From: Rhyacophila brunnea | Lineage: Eukaryota; Arthropoda; Insecta; Trichoptera; Rhyacophilidae | Length of the DNA stretch: 64,000 bases | Assembly: GCA_022495005.1 (NCBI GenBank) | Contig: JAGYXB010000825.1 | Coordinates: 1,984,001-2,048,000 of the forward strand | Reading direction: 5' to 3' | Part shown: positions 22,270 to 35,163 of the stretch, in pieces | How positions within the stretch are numbered: the stretch's first letter is position 1 | Layout of the letters: the number at the start of each line of letters is the position of its first letter | Program-made: the position numbers and the translations under genes | Notes under the pieces: generated by a model | The model's input: the letters and a program-made list of their open reading frames with translations, nothing else | The model's database searches: none | Told to the model about the DNA's origin: nothing

Positions 22270-25200
22270 ATTAACCAACAGACACAATATGTATATTGTT
22301 ACCTCAAAGACAATCTCACAATTTAAGAAAAACCGTTATATATTATGAGAGTCCGTCAAGCCTCTGATCGCATATTTTCCATATTATTTTATGGTTGTGT
22401 TTATCATTAAAACGTAGTTAAATAAGTTCTTTGAAAGGTTACAAAGAGATTTTTAATACGTCAGATTATTATTCATGGATTTTTTATTTTAAAAAAAAAC
22501 ACTGGTTTTCCTAAAGATATAAAATCATGTAGATAACAAACAAACCACTTAAATTTATTGTACAACCCCCAGAAAAGAATTTTCCTTTTTTATTTACATC
22601 GCACCAAGCTTCGTTATTGTGACCAAAATACGTCAATATGTACTACATTACAAACACTAACTAAAATGGAGAAACGTATTTTGACGTCTTATAACTGGCG
22701 TTTAGATGGTAGAACTTCGTTATTGTATAATGGTTTCAAACAAAATTTTTATTAAATTGTCAATTCTACTTATTTTGTTCTACATACTTTGTAGAATTAA
22801 CAAAAAAACAAGTTTAGAATCAAAATCAATAATTCGCATAGGTAACAACAGACCACTTCAAATTTATTGTAGTACCTACGGAAAAAGAAACATTCAATAA
22901 ACCTCCTCGTTGCAGTGTACATAAATTTCGTACCACAGGTAGTTTCCGAAACCAAAGAACTCGTGTTTTGGTTGCATTCGATTCTTGGCTGAGCGCTAGA
23001 CGTGCCACAGACCTTTCATCACTCGCGTGACCATCGTCCATCAAAAGGTCCCGGGGGGTAGCGGCGGCCCAACCCGACACGTCTGCGAAGGGTTGAACAC
23101 AGATGCAATATTATGTTCAAAGGGGGGGGGAGGGGTGTAAACGTTAAAACAAGTATTTTAGAAGCATATTATTATGAATATGAAAATGTAAGATTACAGA
23201 TAAATCGCTCTTGTTAAATCCTGTTTCCTGTATTAGTAGATGCAGCATCTCAATGCATAATAAAAGAGCTAAATATATAATTTATAAAATATTTCCAAAC
23301 AAACATACGCAATGAAAGGAAATTTTCCACAAACGCTACAACAATAACTATTTCTTAAAAGTGGGGCTTCAAAGTTCACAATTTGATTATTAAAAATCTC
23401 AAATCTCTTTTTGGTACATATAAATCCACTCAAAGGTCTCACGCCTATCTATAACAATACGTTTTTCAAATGTTCGCATGTCTCTATCGTTTTGTTTCAT
23501 AAAAACTAGCCAATGACTTTTGATGAGAGTTAAATTAAAACTGTTAAATTACATGAGCCTTAATTGATACGAAAATCAACGTTGATTAGAACAGTTATAT
23601 TGTACCTACTTTTCTTATAGAAATTATAGTGATATACCTAGTCGTACCACAGCGAGAATATATTTTTCATCTTGTGCACAGAGACATAGGTGACTAATTC
23701 GTATACTTATTGTCTATGGATGCCATCACCGATAGTGTTTACATAGAGGCTGTCATACCCGTCCTGTAAAAGTAATATTCTAACTACAAAATAGATAATC
23801 ACATATATTGATAATTCAGCGAGAGTACAGTTGCAAATACGGCGACTATTATCAGGGTGAGCGTGGCATGAGGAAGAAGCTCAAATCATTATCTCACAGT
23901 GTTCAGCTATCTGTCGCATTTTCACGCTACACCCGCACTATAATGCACCACACAAAGTTAATAATGGATGTGGTAAACATCTGCCGGAGACGACGAACTT
24001 GGTCATTAACCTAAACAACTCGTCACATAGTGAATCTGATACATAAAACAGTGAATGCTCGCTTGATTAAATCGTACTACCCTTCGATATATTTTGAACA
24101 CGTTAAGTATCTAAATGTGTAGAGTAAAAAAAAACTTATATCAAATTAATTTATCAAAAACTACAATTACCCTGCGCGCCCATTAACGCCGTATGTCATT
24201 GCGTTTTTTTATTCCCTACGCAGGCATAGGGCGCCGACTGGCGTATACATTTACTATGTAGGAAGAGTCGGCAGGCGAGCGGGGGGACGAACGTACTGTT
24301 AAATATCATACAAATTGGATTTGTTATGATAATGATATGTCATGAATACTTTGTATTTCTTAGTTTTCTATATTTTACTTACATAAAGAATAGACTCGGT
24401 TTGTCATCACTGATTAGTTATTAGGTACATCCCTAGTGTTCATTTTCCTAACATTGCTTGTGAAATTACCAGCGGTAACATGGCGAAAATCGCTTGAAGT
24501 GCATGTTTCCGAAATCACATAAAAGTAAACCTCTATCTCCCCAACGAACTTGCATTAAGTATATTCAACTGAAATGTGAATAGTCTTGAAAAAAGAGTAC
24601 GGTAATCCGCTATGTAATAGGAAGGGGATGATTGCCCTCCTCCACGACTCCACACCCCATTACACAAATGTACACAACTCGCAATGGTCAAGGGGCCGGA
24701 GCCCGGAATGCACGCGAAGTTATCTATAATAATACTACACTTCGCCTATCTTTTCATATCGGCATAGCATGCTGCGCTGCGGTAGACGATCACGCTATTC
24801 TGTTATGAAATTGTAAAAAATAACATACAAGCAAGCTAGAAAAAAATGCAAGTGAACTCCTCGTGCACACTTCGAAGCCAGACGAGTAAATTGCCAGTCT
24901 GGTGGTCACATGCGCTATCAAATATTCATAAGATTGGGATCGACTGGACGGGCAACAAGTAAGCTAGCAATTTGAAAATGGGCATTATTAGAGTTTATTT
25001 CCGGCGTGGAAATTGATATATTCCTTTGATGTAAATTTAAATGGAAAAAACAGAGTTCCACACTCTGGAAATTTGAATTTTAGAATCTTGAATCGGTGTT
25101 GTTAACGCTCAAACATTATTGCTTTTGTTTATCAATCGTTTACCAATTCAAATTGTTATTTTTGGTACGAATTGATTCGCGCTCATGATTACTCTGAAAT

Positions 25201-28150
25201 ATTGCCGAATTCTGAATCAGCAGCAGCTCCATCTCTTTGCTTGCCCTGTGTCGGATGCACATTACCAATAAGGTCAATGTGTTCATTACCAGTCATAATA
25301 AATAAGGAAATAAGCCCCAAAAAAGTGTAATCGAAATGAAGGGGTTTGAATGAATTAACACTTTCAATTATTAAGGTTTAATTAAGGGGTTTTTGGTACT
25401 TTTTAATTCAACGTGCCTTATGCATCTATTAAAACGCAGACAGCATCCTTAATATTATAATATCATCCGTTTAATGGTGATATCCATCATTTCCTGGTGG
25501 AGGCATTGTAGTAATTAAAATAAAACACAATAGGTACTAGTGATGTGCGGTCCATAGATGCTGTGGATGCGGAGGATGCCTAGAAATACTTGATAGTATG
25601 CAATAACATTATGTACCTACCACCATTTTACTGTGCAATCGGATGGTATATTATTTTATTCTAACGGCAATCTATGCATAACGACTATAAATTTTGTTGT
25701 ACAATTTTATGTGACAAACTTTCATTTTGATTTTCTATTTGCCAAATGGTGTACCTACCTATAGATTTATTACAAACAGGACCTACAAAATTCAGGGATG
25801 CTGGTAATATGACGTAATAAATAATTGGTTTATGTTTATAAGAACAGAATGCCCACAAGCAAACCTCACCGCACGCAATTAATATACATGGTACATAATA
25901 CGTATACCACATAATTACATTCGTCCGCTTTAAATATACATTCTTGACTGAACAAAAGAGTCCTATGGGCCCTAGTCGTTATTAAATGGCATGTGGAAGA
26001 AGTACTGTATACTGGTTTTAATTTCAATTAATTTTCCAATACCGTATAGGCACAATTGCCTCCTCCAAATGTTGCTTTTTATAACAAACAAAAACCCTTT
26101 GAAGTGTCTAAATTTAAATCTGCGTGTAATCCACCCCTTCATAACAAGTGCGCAGGCATTCTATTAAAAGGGCGGGGTACCCTAAAACAGAAAGCGTTTA
26201 ATATTTTTTCATTCCGTACAATTTCGTAAGGGCTACTGGCTACACCCTTGAATAATAATTATAATTTAATCTGAAATAGCCAAGGGTAACTATCGCGTGC
26301 TCCCCGAAAGAGAAAGCCTGAACTTGTTGATAACAAATATAACGAAGTAGCTTTTTAAATCTTGCCCAGAAAATATCAATTAAAGGCTTCAATACAATGA
26401 TTTATAACGCAACAAAACGTTGTTGTTTCAATATGCATATGCAATTGGTTTAATATTTGAACGTTTTCCGTACATATTCGCGGATGACAGTTATATTATT
26501 TATATGTGTAGAAACATCAGTGGAATCCACAAAATCGGAGAATTTGGAAGCACTTTTTCGCAATGTAATAAGAATTGAAAGGTATATTATTTATGTTTGC
26601 GTCGAAATATTGACGAAATGAAAGCAGTGGGTACTTAATAGAATGTTTTATAATGTTCACTTTATCGTAATAATATTGAATTAGTTATTTACATACACCT
26701 TTTCTTGTTTTATTAATTTAGAAATAATATTCCTGAGACACCACTAATTGAAATATCAAGCATTTCCTTTTTTTGAGAAAACGATGGCGAAATCGCGCAG
26801 TCGAAGCCAAGGTAGCAGCAGCACGTAGTTATGTAAGTACATTTTATATCAGTGGTTGAGTTTAGATTCTTCCTAATCGTGCCAATCACTAAACGCTGAG
26901 TGCTGGTGTCGTCCTCTGCTACGGTTACCAATTGATTGATCCTTCTTTGGATAACAAGTGTAGGGGATGATGCTCTTTCATTCTTTCAAATGAGGTCGAT
27001 GTACTGTAGTTTTCTGTTTTTATACCACGCAGAACTTATCGCCTCTATCCTATTGCCACCCAGCCAGTACCAAATAATTTTGAGGAATTTTAAAGTTTGG
27101 TTTAGATTATTTACTTATTTTTTCCGAGTCAAATATTTTGACTGCAATATAAACACTGGATATTTTATTTATATCCAAAATTAACAACCGGTTATAAAAA
27201 TATACTCACCAACACCGACCTTGAAATATTAACGAACCTCGTAATTTTAAATAGCTTTTTATGCGAATTCGATATTTTTTCGAATGTTTTTTTTTCTGCC
27301 GGTGAAAGAACTTCATATGTTCAGATTTTTCATGATTACGAGATTTCGCCATGACGGATTACGCCGACTGACCCGCACGAGATAAAATGAACCTGTAGCG
27401 CGGGTTTATTCCTACTTTGGTGGGGGGGGTATAGAAAACTAGGATGCGAGAAAATAACACCATCTGTAGGCAGTATCGACAGGAAATTACGAGGGGAAAT
27501 GCAACACTTCCCCAAAGGAAAAAGGAAATTGCCGGTCTAGGAATACTTAGAATAAATTTACATTTTTGATCAAATCGTTCGACTAGTTTGTAGAGGCAGA
27601 ATGCTATCGTGACAACGTTTTTCAGTCATAAAAATGGTGTAGATATATCAAAGTTATTTTCTTTGTGATAATAGCGTTGAGTTACAATAATAATTCATCA
27701 TGTTTGATTGTGATCAACATATTGTGATAATGTCAGGGGCTCGGAGAAGGGGTACTTGAAAGAACTTTCAAAAATTCAAAAATTCAAAAATTACATATTA
27801 TACAATATAAAAGTGAGTAAGTAGTAAATATTATAAATTCGGATAGTATCTGACAGAGTATCCTTTTATAACCCAATATATAATAAGTAAAGTACAGTAT
27901 TTATTAGTCAATAAATATTTTGAATGACACCAATACCAACTATTTATAGGTAGGTACTTTACTTACAGAAAGACACGAGGTACCTATTCCCATTATTAAA
28001 ATTAATAAATGCGTTGTATGCATAGTGGTACGATGAACTATGCATAACAGGGTTTTCGTTATCGATATCAGTTGAAAAGTACAACGTCTATAAGAATGAC
28101 GCAATTACGGAAATGTAGTTTTAATTAGACTTTTGTAATTTTATTTCGGT
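22270..28150. other. Long non-coding stretch with scattered short repeats
   Basis: AT-rich, with no gene recognised. It contains a G-rich run near 23125, the SINE fragment at 24200-24297 and a possible small exon at 23013-23082. TTCAAAAATTCAAAAATTCAA-type short tandem words lie near 27770-27792. The open frames of 64-84 codons here show no domain signature. Confidence 0.4.
24200..24297 (-). mobile_element. tRNA-like SINE fragment, family 2, second copy
   Basis: It shares ATACATTTACTA, AGTCGGCAGGCGAGCGGGGG and the following GACGAAC with 12500-12585. The B box is eroded here. Confidence 0.35.
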
Positions 28151-28153
28151 CTA

Positions 28154-28207
28154 TCAAAAAATATTTATTAAGTACCTACATCAAAAAATATTTATTAAGT
28201 ACCTACT
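28154..28207 (+). repeat. 27-bp tandem duplication
   Basis: TCAAAAAATATTTATTAAGT + ACCTACA is present twice back to back without mismatch. A simple local duplication. Confidence 0.85.
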
Positions 28208-29296
28208 TTACATATAAGTGCCAGACTTATGACATACAAGTACCTATATCACAAGGCTACAAAAGAGAGGGTCTGATTTAGAACATCTTGTAAGCACCGC
28301 CCTCCTCTGAGTGCGATACCGTAGAACTGTTGCTTTCACATCGTGGACAGTGAAGACATCCATGACTTCGCAAATCTCAACAAGAGGCGACACACAATGG
28401 CATAAAAACATTCTATTGCGAGGAGTGGAACGTATCATACCGTGACATCACACTTTACCGAGTTAAATTTACTGTTTTCAAAACGTGATAAAAAGACGTT
28501 AGCAGCGAATGGTAATGTAATGTCAATTCGACGTGTATTTATCACCTATATGCAATATTACATTTCTTGGCCGCATTTTCTGTCAGAATTCACCGTAAAA
28601 CAATGTGATATTTCGCGCGATTTCTCTATAATAGCCGCGTGGAATTATTGCCATGATTGATAGGTATTGGAAGTGAAATTTTACATCAATAACATTGTCC
28701 CCTCTGGCAATTCTGAACTATAGCGAACAGTGATATTATTTAGCACACAACATTGCGTATCTACTTACTTATTGAACTAGTTAAACGGCACTTAATACCA
28801 CCCAGTTCCATTGCTGACTACAATATTGTATTATTATCTAGTATACACGCCTCTACCCTGAGTTTTCTCTCTCCAGCATAACAAATCAACCATTTCAGTG
28901 AAAGCTTATCTCGGACATGGGACCGACCCATTCCGTGCAATGGACTACTGGAGCTCCAGGTTCTCTCGTATCTTACAAACTACAAAGAACCTGCGATCTG
29001 GGTCTTCGCGCATTAATAACATTCATTATACGGGGTTTAAATTAATATACATATCTCGTATATGCGAGTACAATGTTACGTTTTCTCAACGAGAGACCAG
29101 GTGGGTGCTCCAAATTATCAGATAGAGATGGGAACGACACTGCATTACAGGGAATAAAAAAGCATCTAGCCAGGGTATTACACACAAAATTAAGCACATA
29201 ATGAAAAATAAACCACCTTCAACAACTTATCATGCAAGAGAGATGTCGAATGTCATGGTTGAAGAATCAAAGGAAATTGTTTCATAAGAACACTAC

Positions 29297-29370
29297 CTCG
29301 TTGTTCCGGTCAGCGGTCTCATAGGAGGAGATCCCTTTGATGGTTGCCAATCTTCGTTGTGGAGACGGCA
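29297..29370 (-). other. Candidate 5' exon, possibly the non-coding first exon of cora
   Basis: On the minus strand a long pyrimidine tract (CTTTTTCTTTTTCTTTAAG, ending 29371) precedes 74 GC-richer bases. They end CGAG|GTAGTG, an acceptable but weak donor. One frame is open (CCG TCT CCA.., with RRLATIKGISSYETADRNNE). Spliced straight to the acceptor at 5303 it would be 5' UTR and would contain an ATG that opens an 11-codon upstream frame ending at the TAG just before the cora start. It could equally belong to another minus-strand gene. I do not recognise the peptide. Confidence 0.35.
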
Positions 29371-29559
29371 CTTAAAGAAAAAGAAAAAGACAATATTATA
29401 ATCTTATACTAATTTACGATAAAGACAAATGAAATGTACCTAATAATAAATACATTTTATTTAAAGAAATCATAAATGAGTGGGAACGGTTTAAGGATAA
29501 AATAACAAGTCGACCTTATAGCGCCTGACACGAGCATGGTTTACTTGGACCAATAAACT

Positions 29560-29883
29560 ATCGCGATAATAACTGTTTACACGTAAAAGTGCTGACTGTC
29601 ACGCCAATCTCATTCTTCAAGAGTAAGCGAGACGCGATGTTATCATTGTATGGTACTATTTTAAAGGTCGTGAAAATCGGTTAACCTCTCGTCTCTGCGC
29701 GGTGTAGTTCGTTTTTTACCGGCAGGTTTACTATTATCGTTCTACTGCGCAGGCGCAAATATTGCACGACCATATTGTCGCGTGAAAATTCAGAATCTAC
29801 TGAACATTTTTCAATTCATGCATGCAATCGATACCGCGATAATACGCACTGTCGGCAGTAAATCCATGCACGCGTAAACGGGG
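29560..29883 (-). repeat. GTTTACAC-ended MITE, copy 2
   Basis: Inverted relative to 4226-4550. Read on minus it starts CCCCGTTTACGCGTGCATGG, then ATTTACTGCCGACAGTGCG and TATTATCGCGG. It ends with AGTCAGCACTTTTACGTGTA and AACAGTTATTATCGCGATAG. It is the most GC-rich of the three copies. Confidence 0.6.
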
Positions 29884-30235
29884 TAATAAGTTATAGTAAA
29901 TACTCAGATGCGAGCATTTATACGTACAGAAATGCTACGAAATAGTTATGAAATTTAAACTCATCCGAATGCCATAATCGGTGTATTTTTTCACAACGGT
30001 AGAATCGTTACACCACTATGCCAGTGAATAGGTAAAATCAGCATACTAAAAAATACCTCAGTATCAATCGATCCAAACTCAGTGTTGGTGGGAACGTAAA
30101 ATGAAAAAAATGGCGTACCTCCCAAAAAATATAGTCATGATTACCACTTCGATATAATTTATTATAAAGACGGTAGCCATAATATTATAGGAATTTGGAA
30201 AATCCCCAGCTATTGTATGACTGTGATATGCAAGA

Positions 30236-30330
30236 AAATTACCTGGGTTAGTAGCTAAGTGATACGAGCCTTCAATCGGACATCGATAGAGGTGTGCTCG
30301 AATTCCACTTGGTGCATAATTTAAATTTGT
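30236..30330 (+). mobile_element. tRNA-like SINE fragment
   Basis: An A-box-like TTAGTAGCTAAGTGATACGAGCC (about 30248-30270) is followed by a B-box-like GTGCTCGAATTCCAC, with spacing near that of a tRNA promoter. There is no foldable tRNA. One of several SINE-type fragments clustered at 30.2-31.0 kb. Confidence 0.4.
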
Positions 30331-30734
30331 TGTCTTATACACAGTTAAGTTTCAGAGGTTTTTCGATAACGACAAAGCATTAAACCACCACGAATTTTAT
30401 ACGTGATACTTTGACGTTGGCAACCAAGTAAGTATGCATGCGACTACGTGCAGAAATCCATTATGGTCGTGAAAAAAGTCATAGACGCAAGTTATGTTTA
30501 GAATTTATAAGGGAGTTGCGTGTTCAGACACGAGTCGCGACTTTGGAAATTCTGGCATAATATTACGCGGCCCGCAATGGGTTAAATCGTGTTTTTTCAA
30601 AGCCCGTTCGTTGCCTTGCAAAAAATCTACGGGCAACGCTGTTGCAGGACTAATCAACCACATTTCTAGATTACTGCTTCCACAGAACATAACACAAATA
30701 GATTTTGAGTTATACTAACAAAGTAGTAACATGG

Positions 30735-30835
30735 GTTATTACTAATCGGTTAAAATACTCACCCGGAAAACGACAGGTCTGTGTTCGAATACCATTCGGT
30801 CCAAGATTTTCTCTAGACTTTCTCTGTTTATATTA
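30735..30835 (+). mobile_element. tRNA-like SINE fragment
   Basis: TAATCGGTTAAAATACTCACCCGG resembles an A box and its arm, and GTGTTCGAATACCA a B box. The downstream body is AT-rich. Degenerate. Confidence 0.4.
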
Positions 30836-30954
30836 TGTTCCTGAGGATGTTCCACCTTTTAACATTATAATGTACTTATATGTAATATTGTATACTATCG
30901 AGACGAAGCACGTGTCATGCAAATCATTCATTATTGCATTCAGGCGGCCCTCAA

Positions 30955-31030
30955 AGTTCGTTGCGCAAGACTTCTCATCCGTGGACTGCGGATTCGATTC
31001 CCAGTTTATGTGATTGTTTCACTGCTACTA
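30955..31030 (+). mobile_element. tRNA-like SINE fragment
   Basis: GTGGACTGCGGATTCGATTCCCAG contains a good B box (GATTCGATTCC). The A-box part is weak. A CTACTACTACTG short run follows. Confidence 0.4.
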
Positions 31031-31039
31031 CTACTGTGT

Positions 31040-32425
31040 CACTATTAGGTACTACACTACAGTCATTGGACCCCATGGCTTGTTGTACTAAATTGAAAAA
31101 TAATTATTACACACATACTATGTGGTAAATATGTATAGATCAGGCATGTGCATATGCATATAGGTAGTCTGTGATCTACTTATCCAGTATCAAAAATGGC
31201 AGTCACCCACCACACTCTCCCATTGACATTCTTCAACTTGAACAAATGTATTATATTTGGCAGAGGACACCAAGACATTACTACTATAACAACATTTGCA
31301 TCACAAAGACATACTAAATTTCTATTCGATAAGTTTTTGGTGCACTCATTGTCAAACTATTATCCTAGGTACAGTTAAAATAGCCTACTGCGCGACGGCA
31401 AGGCGAACTACGCCTCAGTTTATAGTGCGGAAATTCACATATCTACTTATTTTCTTCACTCACTCCTGCGGCAGGTCGTGAGTATTGAATACGAATCACA
31501 TGATACTTTTAAGTGGCGTGGGCTTCCTCGTGGTTAATTTGAAAACGAATTTCATGTGAGCTGGTTTATGAAATAAAAATAGCAATGGTTAATGCTTTCC
31601 TTTCAAAATCTCAATGAAATCATATTATATTACAACTGAATAGGTACTGAAGTACACGCCATTTACATTGTCGCCATTCAATTCCTATGGTGCGATTGTC
31701 CAAAATCCATCCAGCGATTGACGCGTTGGATATGCCTGTTATTAAATGCCATTATTAAATTTTCCTACTAAACATCCACTTTGTTTACCCATGTAAAATT
31801 AACTCAGCTCCTCAGTATTTTCCATAACTTGATATAGGTACCGAATATAGTACCTAATTACCATTGGACAAAACATTCACTAGGATTAATGCACACATCT
31901 AATTCAAACGAAATCCTACAATACATCATTTCCGTAAATAATAAAATAGTGTAGGTCAATGTTAAAAAGAAATGTTAAGTTTACCATTAATTCGAAATAG
32001 TTTGCCATGCATGTGCTTGCTAGACGATTCCGTTTTCGATAATCGCTGTACATACCTTGGAAATAGCACTTCCAGCACGGGTAAATAAATCAATGTAGGA
32101 ATAGAACATAAAAATGGAACGTTGGAAGGAAGTAATATTTGTGCATAGTAGTAGTTATTTCATTACAATGTTGTTTTAATGTAGTAATAAAAATTTACGA
32201 CTACAGGTAATCTGCGTCTATATCTAATGACAGCAATAACGCATGGATACATTTTATCCACACATAAGGACTTGCGCATACAATATTAATAATGTACAAT
32301 GTGAATAATGTGATACTTAACTGCTTACAAATATTTTTTTCGTATTGAATTTTAAATCAATAATCCAATTCTACTAGAAAAACTTAAATATTGATTCCAT
32401 GTGCTGGATGGGTTTTATATTAGAC
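31040..32425. other. Non-coding, no recognised feature
   Basis: AT-rich with no exon or clear repeat. The frames at 31196-31481 are chance frames. Confidence 0.4.
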
Positions 32426-32430
32426 TGTGG

Positions 32431-32769
32431 AAAGGAAAAATGGCGTAATCCACAAAAATTAAATTTTACAGGATGGTTTTCCTTCAAAGTTAAAATACAA
32501 AATAGACATAACCTCAAGGTGCATGATAATTAATAATTTTGTTTTTATATCCCTAATATAATAGCATATATTGAGTCAATTAAAAAAAAAGCAACAACAA
32601 TTATGGTAAAGTCGTTTTTCCCAGGTCACTTCCTTTTTTTAATTGCTAGCTAAATTTAGATAATAAATCGGCATTTGCAACTTTGGACAAAACGTTTAAT
32701 TAGTCGTCGTTATTATGCAACAAAACCTAATTTGAAAAAAACTGAGGGTTACGCCATTTTTCCTTTTTG
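32431..32769. mobile_element. MITE, TIR AAAGGAAAAATGGCGTAAYCC
   Basis: The left end AAAGGAAAAATGGCGTAATCC is repeated inverted at the right (GGGTTACGCCATTTTTCCTTT) with one mismatch. The AT-rich interior has no ORF. A candidate target duplication is not clear. Confidence 0.7.
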
Positions 32770-33455
32770 GAGTCAATACAGTTACGGTACTTAGGTACTA
32801 TGATATATTTTATATCGCGCAGCGTTTTCCCCGTATTTGGTAGACAAATGTTTGGTTATCACACCGATTAGAAAAGCTAATTTGGTTATAATATCAACGT
32901 AGACGCCGAATATGCATACTTACACAACGAATATACATTTATAGGTGAATAGTGAATACACAATAACAATATGCCGTAATATACAAAACGATGAAGACAC
33001 CGACAGTTTGAACGTCCAAAATTCTGTAGTGTTTTAGAGAAGGCCACTTATAATGTATGTACTATGTACAATAAATACTTCACCATAATATTGCAGACTT
33101 ATCATAGATGAGATTTATATCTACACACCTATTTAGTCCTGGATTTCGGATATTTTAACAGGTTAGCAATCTTCGGCTTAGGCGGGTATGCGGGGGTGTA
33201 AATAAATGTCAGAGAACGTGTCGCATTTGCACGTCATAGCTACAATAATACGTATAAGTATTATCGCAATGTTTTCGAAAACACATGCCAGGACTAAATG
33301 TAGTCCCGAAAGCCGCGTAGGTGCCTAATCGGTGTAAAAATAATAAATCTTCCCATGTTATCGGGTTGAAAATAGACGTAGGATAAAGAAAAATAGGGAC
33401 AACATGTCGATAACAATCCGATCTGTAGGTAGTTTATGTATGTAGGTACGTCCCC

Positions 33456-33673
33456 GCAGAATAATAAACCATGGCGTCTCAATAATGTATACAGACAGTT
33501 AGATCCATCAGACGCGACTGACGCCAGACGTAGCCTGTTTGAGATGCAAATTGAAAGGAGAGAATTTTTCGACGCGGTCTGCAAATTCAATCGAGGACCT
33601 GCATATTGAGTGAAACCGAGAAGAAAGCACGTATACAAAGAGTATTAGGAGAGAATCGGGTTCGAGAGGCCAG
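33456..33673 (+). pseudogene. Possible decayed exon, unidentified
   Basis: The plus strand is open from about 33456 to 33609 with a protein-like string (RQLDPSDATDARRSLFEMQI then ERREFFDAVCKF) ending at TGA. A second frame carries on with SETEKKARIQRVLGENRVRE up to a consensus donor CAG|GTATGA at 33673. This looks like one exon broken by a frameshift. Minus-strand frames of 114 and 65 codons overlap the same GC-richer patch, so chance cannot be excluded. I do not recognise the family. Confidence 0.25.
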
Positions 33674-34266
33674 GTATGAATGAACAATGGCGCTTTGAAA
33701 GTCACGATATATTTGATTCAATAGCGAATATAAGATGCGTACTTTTGTCAATACCCATTTAAGTAAAGTATTATGGTGACTTCATGAAAAAACATACGTC
33801 ACCGCTTGCAAATAATGATAATTATTTTTTTCATCTAATTAATTATGTCAGACTGTTGTTACTCAGCTCTTGACCTGTTTTAGTAAAAATCTGCGATGCA
33901 TGAAAACGTAATTTATAAGAGAAGTAGTTCCCATCTTTCCGCAGCATCAGTTTGATTAAAATATACACAGATCAGTGAGTACCTACATACATTCTCTAAA
34001 CTACTATAAACGTTAATACCATTAATTATTCTAAATTTGTTACGAAAAATGTAAGGTTTTCCTACTTCCAAACACAAACTTTTATGTACACAACACGTTC
34101 TTTCGTTGAGATGTATCTTATCAAAGTAAAACAAAAATACACATTATGGTAAGTACACAGTGATACAATAGTATTATCAAAAATACTTGAACTGAATCCA
34201 TTGAAAAGAATAAGATGTATGGTCGTAAAACCGATATACATATTATAATTCATAACATACAGTTTG

Positions 34267-34330
34267 CAATCCCGGGATCCGGCTCGATTTCATAATTCAG
34301 ATATCTCGGGATTGAAAATGTCAGAATACC
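34267..34330. repeat. Fragment of the TCCCGGGA MITE family
   Basis: AATCCCGGGATCCGGCTCGA..ATCTCGGGATTGAAAATGTC resembles the ends of the complete element at 51856-52412. Another fragment is at about 13335-13435 (GATTCCGGGATTAAAATAATCCCG). Confidence 0.4.
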
Positions 34331-34791
34331 AGGAATAGATGTTGTAAAATCGTTTATGACAAAAAATGTTTTGGAAACTAAAATGTAATCAAAAGAAATT
34401 GGTTAATTTATAAATGAAGAAATATTAAAACCTCAAAAGAACACCATTAATCATCTTTCACGGAATCGGAAAAAATATGCAGATTATAAAACTTCGTATA
34501 AACTAAACGATCAATCAAGAAAGTGTCGCTAAATGTGAAATTTCTTGTTTCTTTGTTACTATAAATTTATTTACGAAATCAATACAATAAACAGACTGAA
34601 GAATGGTTGATTCTAGTGTCCTGGACCGAGAATCGTCAACTACAACTATCACAATAATCAACAGCCTTAAAATTGCGTATATCGAATCGTGATTGCAATC
34701 CCCACTATTCCTCTCACTTCCCTACTGATAAAAACATAATATTGTGTACCTACAGCAGAACATAATCAAATGGCACGAGCAGCAATAATAA

Positions 34792-35163
34792 CAATATCGA
34801 AAATCGATCTGCGCTGGATTTAGAAAACCGTATCAAGAAAAGAAGACATTAAATAAAGTTGGTTCTCACGATAATCTGAGCCACAGTGTTTTATGCAAGA
34901 AAGTTGCTCTCGTCACTTGTATGGAGAGCTGGAATCGACTGATAAATCCACTTAGTAAGATTTCTACCGAAAGAGAGTACCAATCTTCAAAATGTCTATT
35001 CAGGCTTAAGTACTTTGCAAAGTGTCTTTACGACTAACCGGTAGAGACGCAGATTGATTGCTTATTCAAAAGTGACTTTGCACGGAATCAAGAGAAGACC
35101 TTTTCGATAAGTAGTTCAAACTTCGGTTTTGACCGCCCTGAAGAGAAAATATTGGATATCGAT
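34792..35163 (+). pseudogene. Degenerate reading frame cut by a transposon, unidentified
   Basis: This is one frame of ~124 codons up to the transposon boundary. It has a single internal stop (TAA at 35035) and a protein-like composition, for example VALVTCMESWNRLINPLSKI, FAKCLYD(stop)PVETQIDCLF and EKTFSISSSNFGFDRPEEKI. It ends exactly where the 35164-37578 transposon begins. Beyond the transposon the frame continues for ten codons to a stop. No ATG-started ORF of normal size remains. It may be an older transposon gene or a retrocopy. I cannot name it. Confidence 0.35.

Noticed and set aside
33294..33638. 114-codon minus-strand frame
   Set aside because: It overlaps the more protein-like plus-strand patch at 33456-33673 and looks like its shadow.
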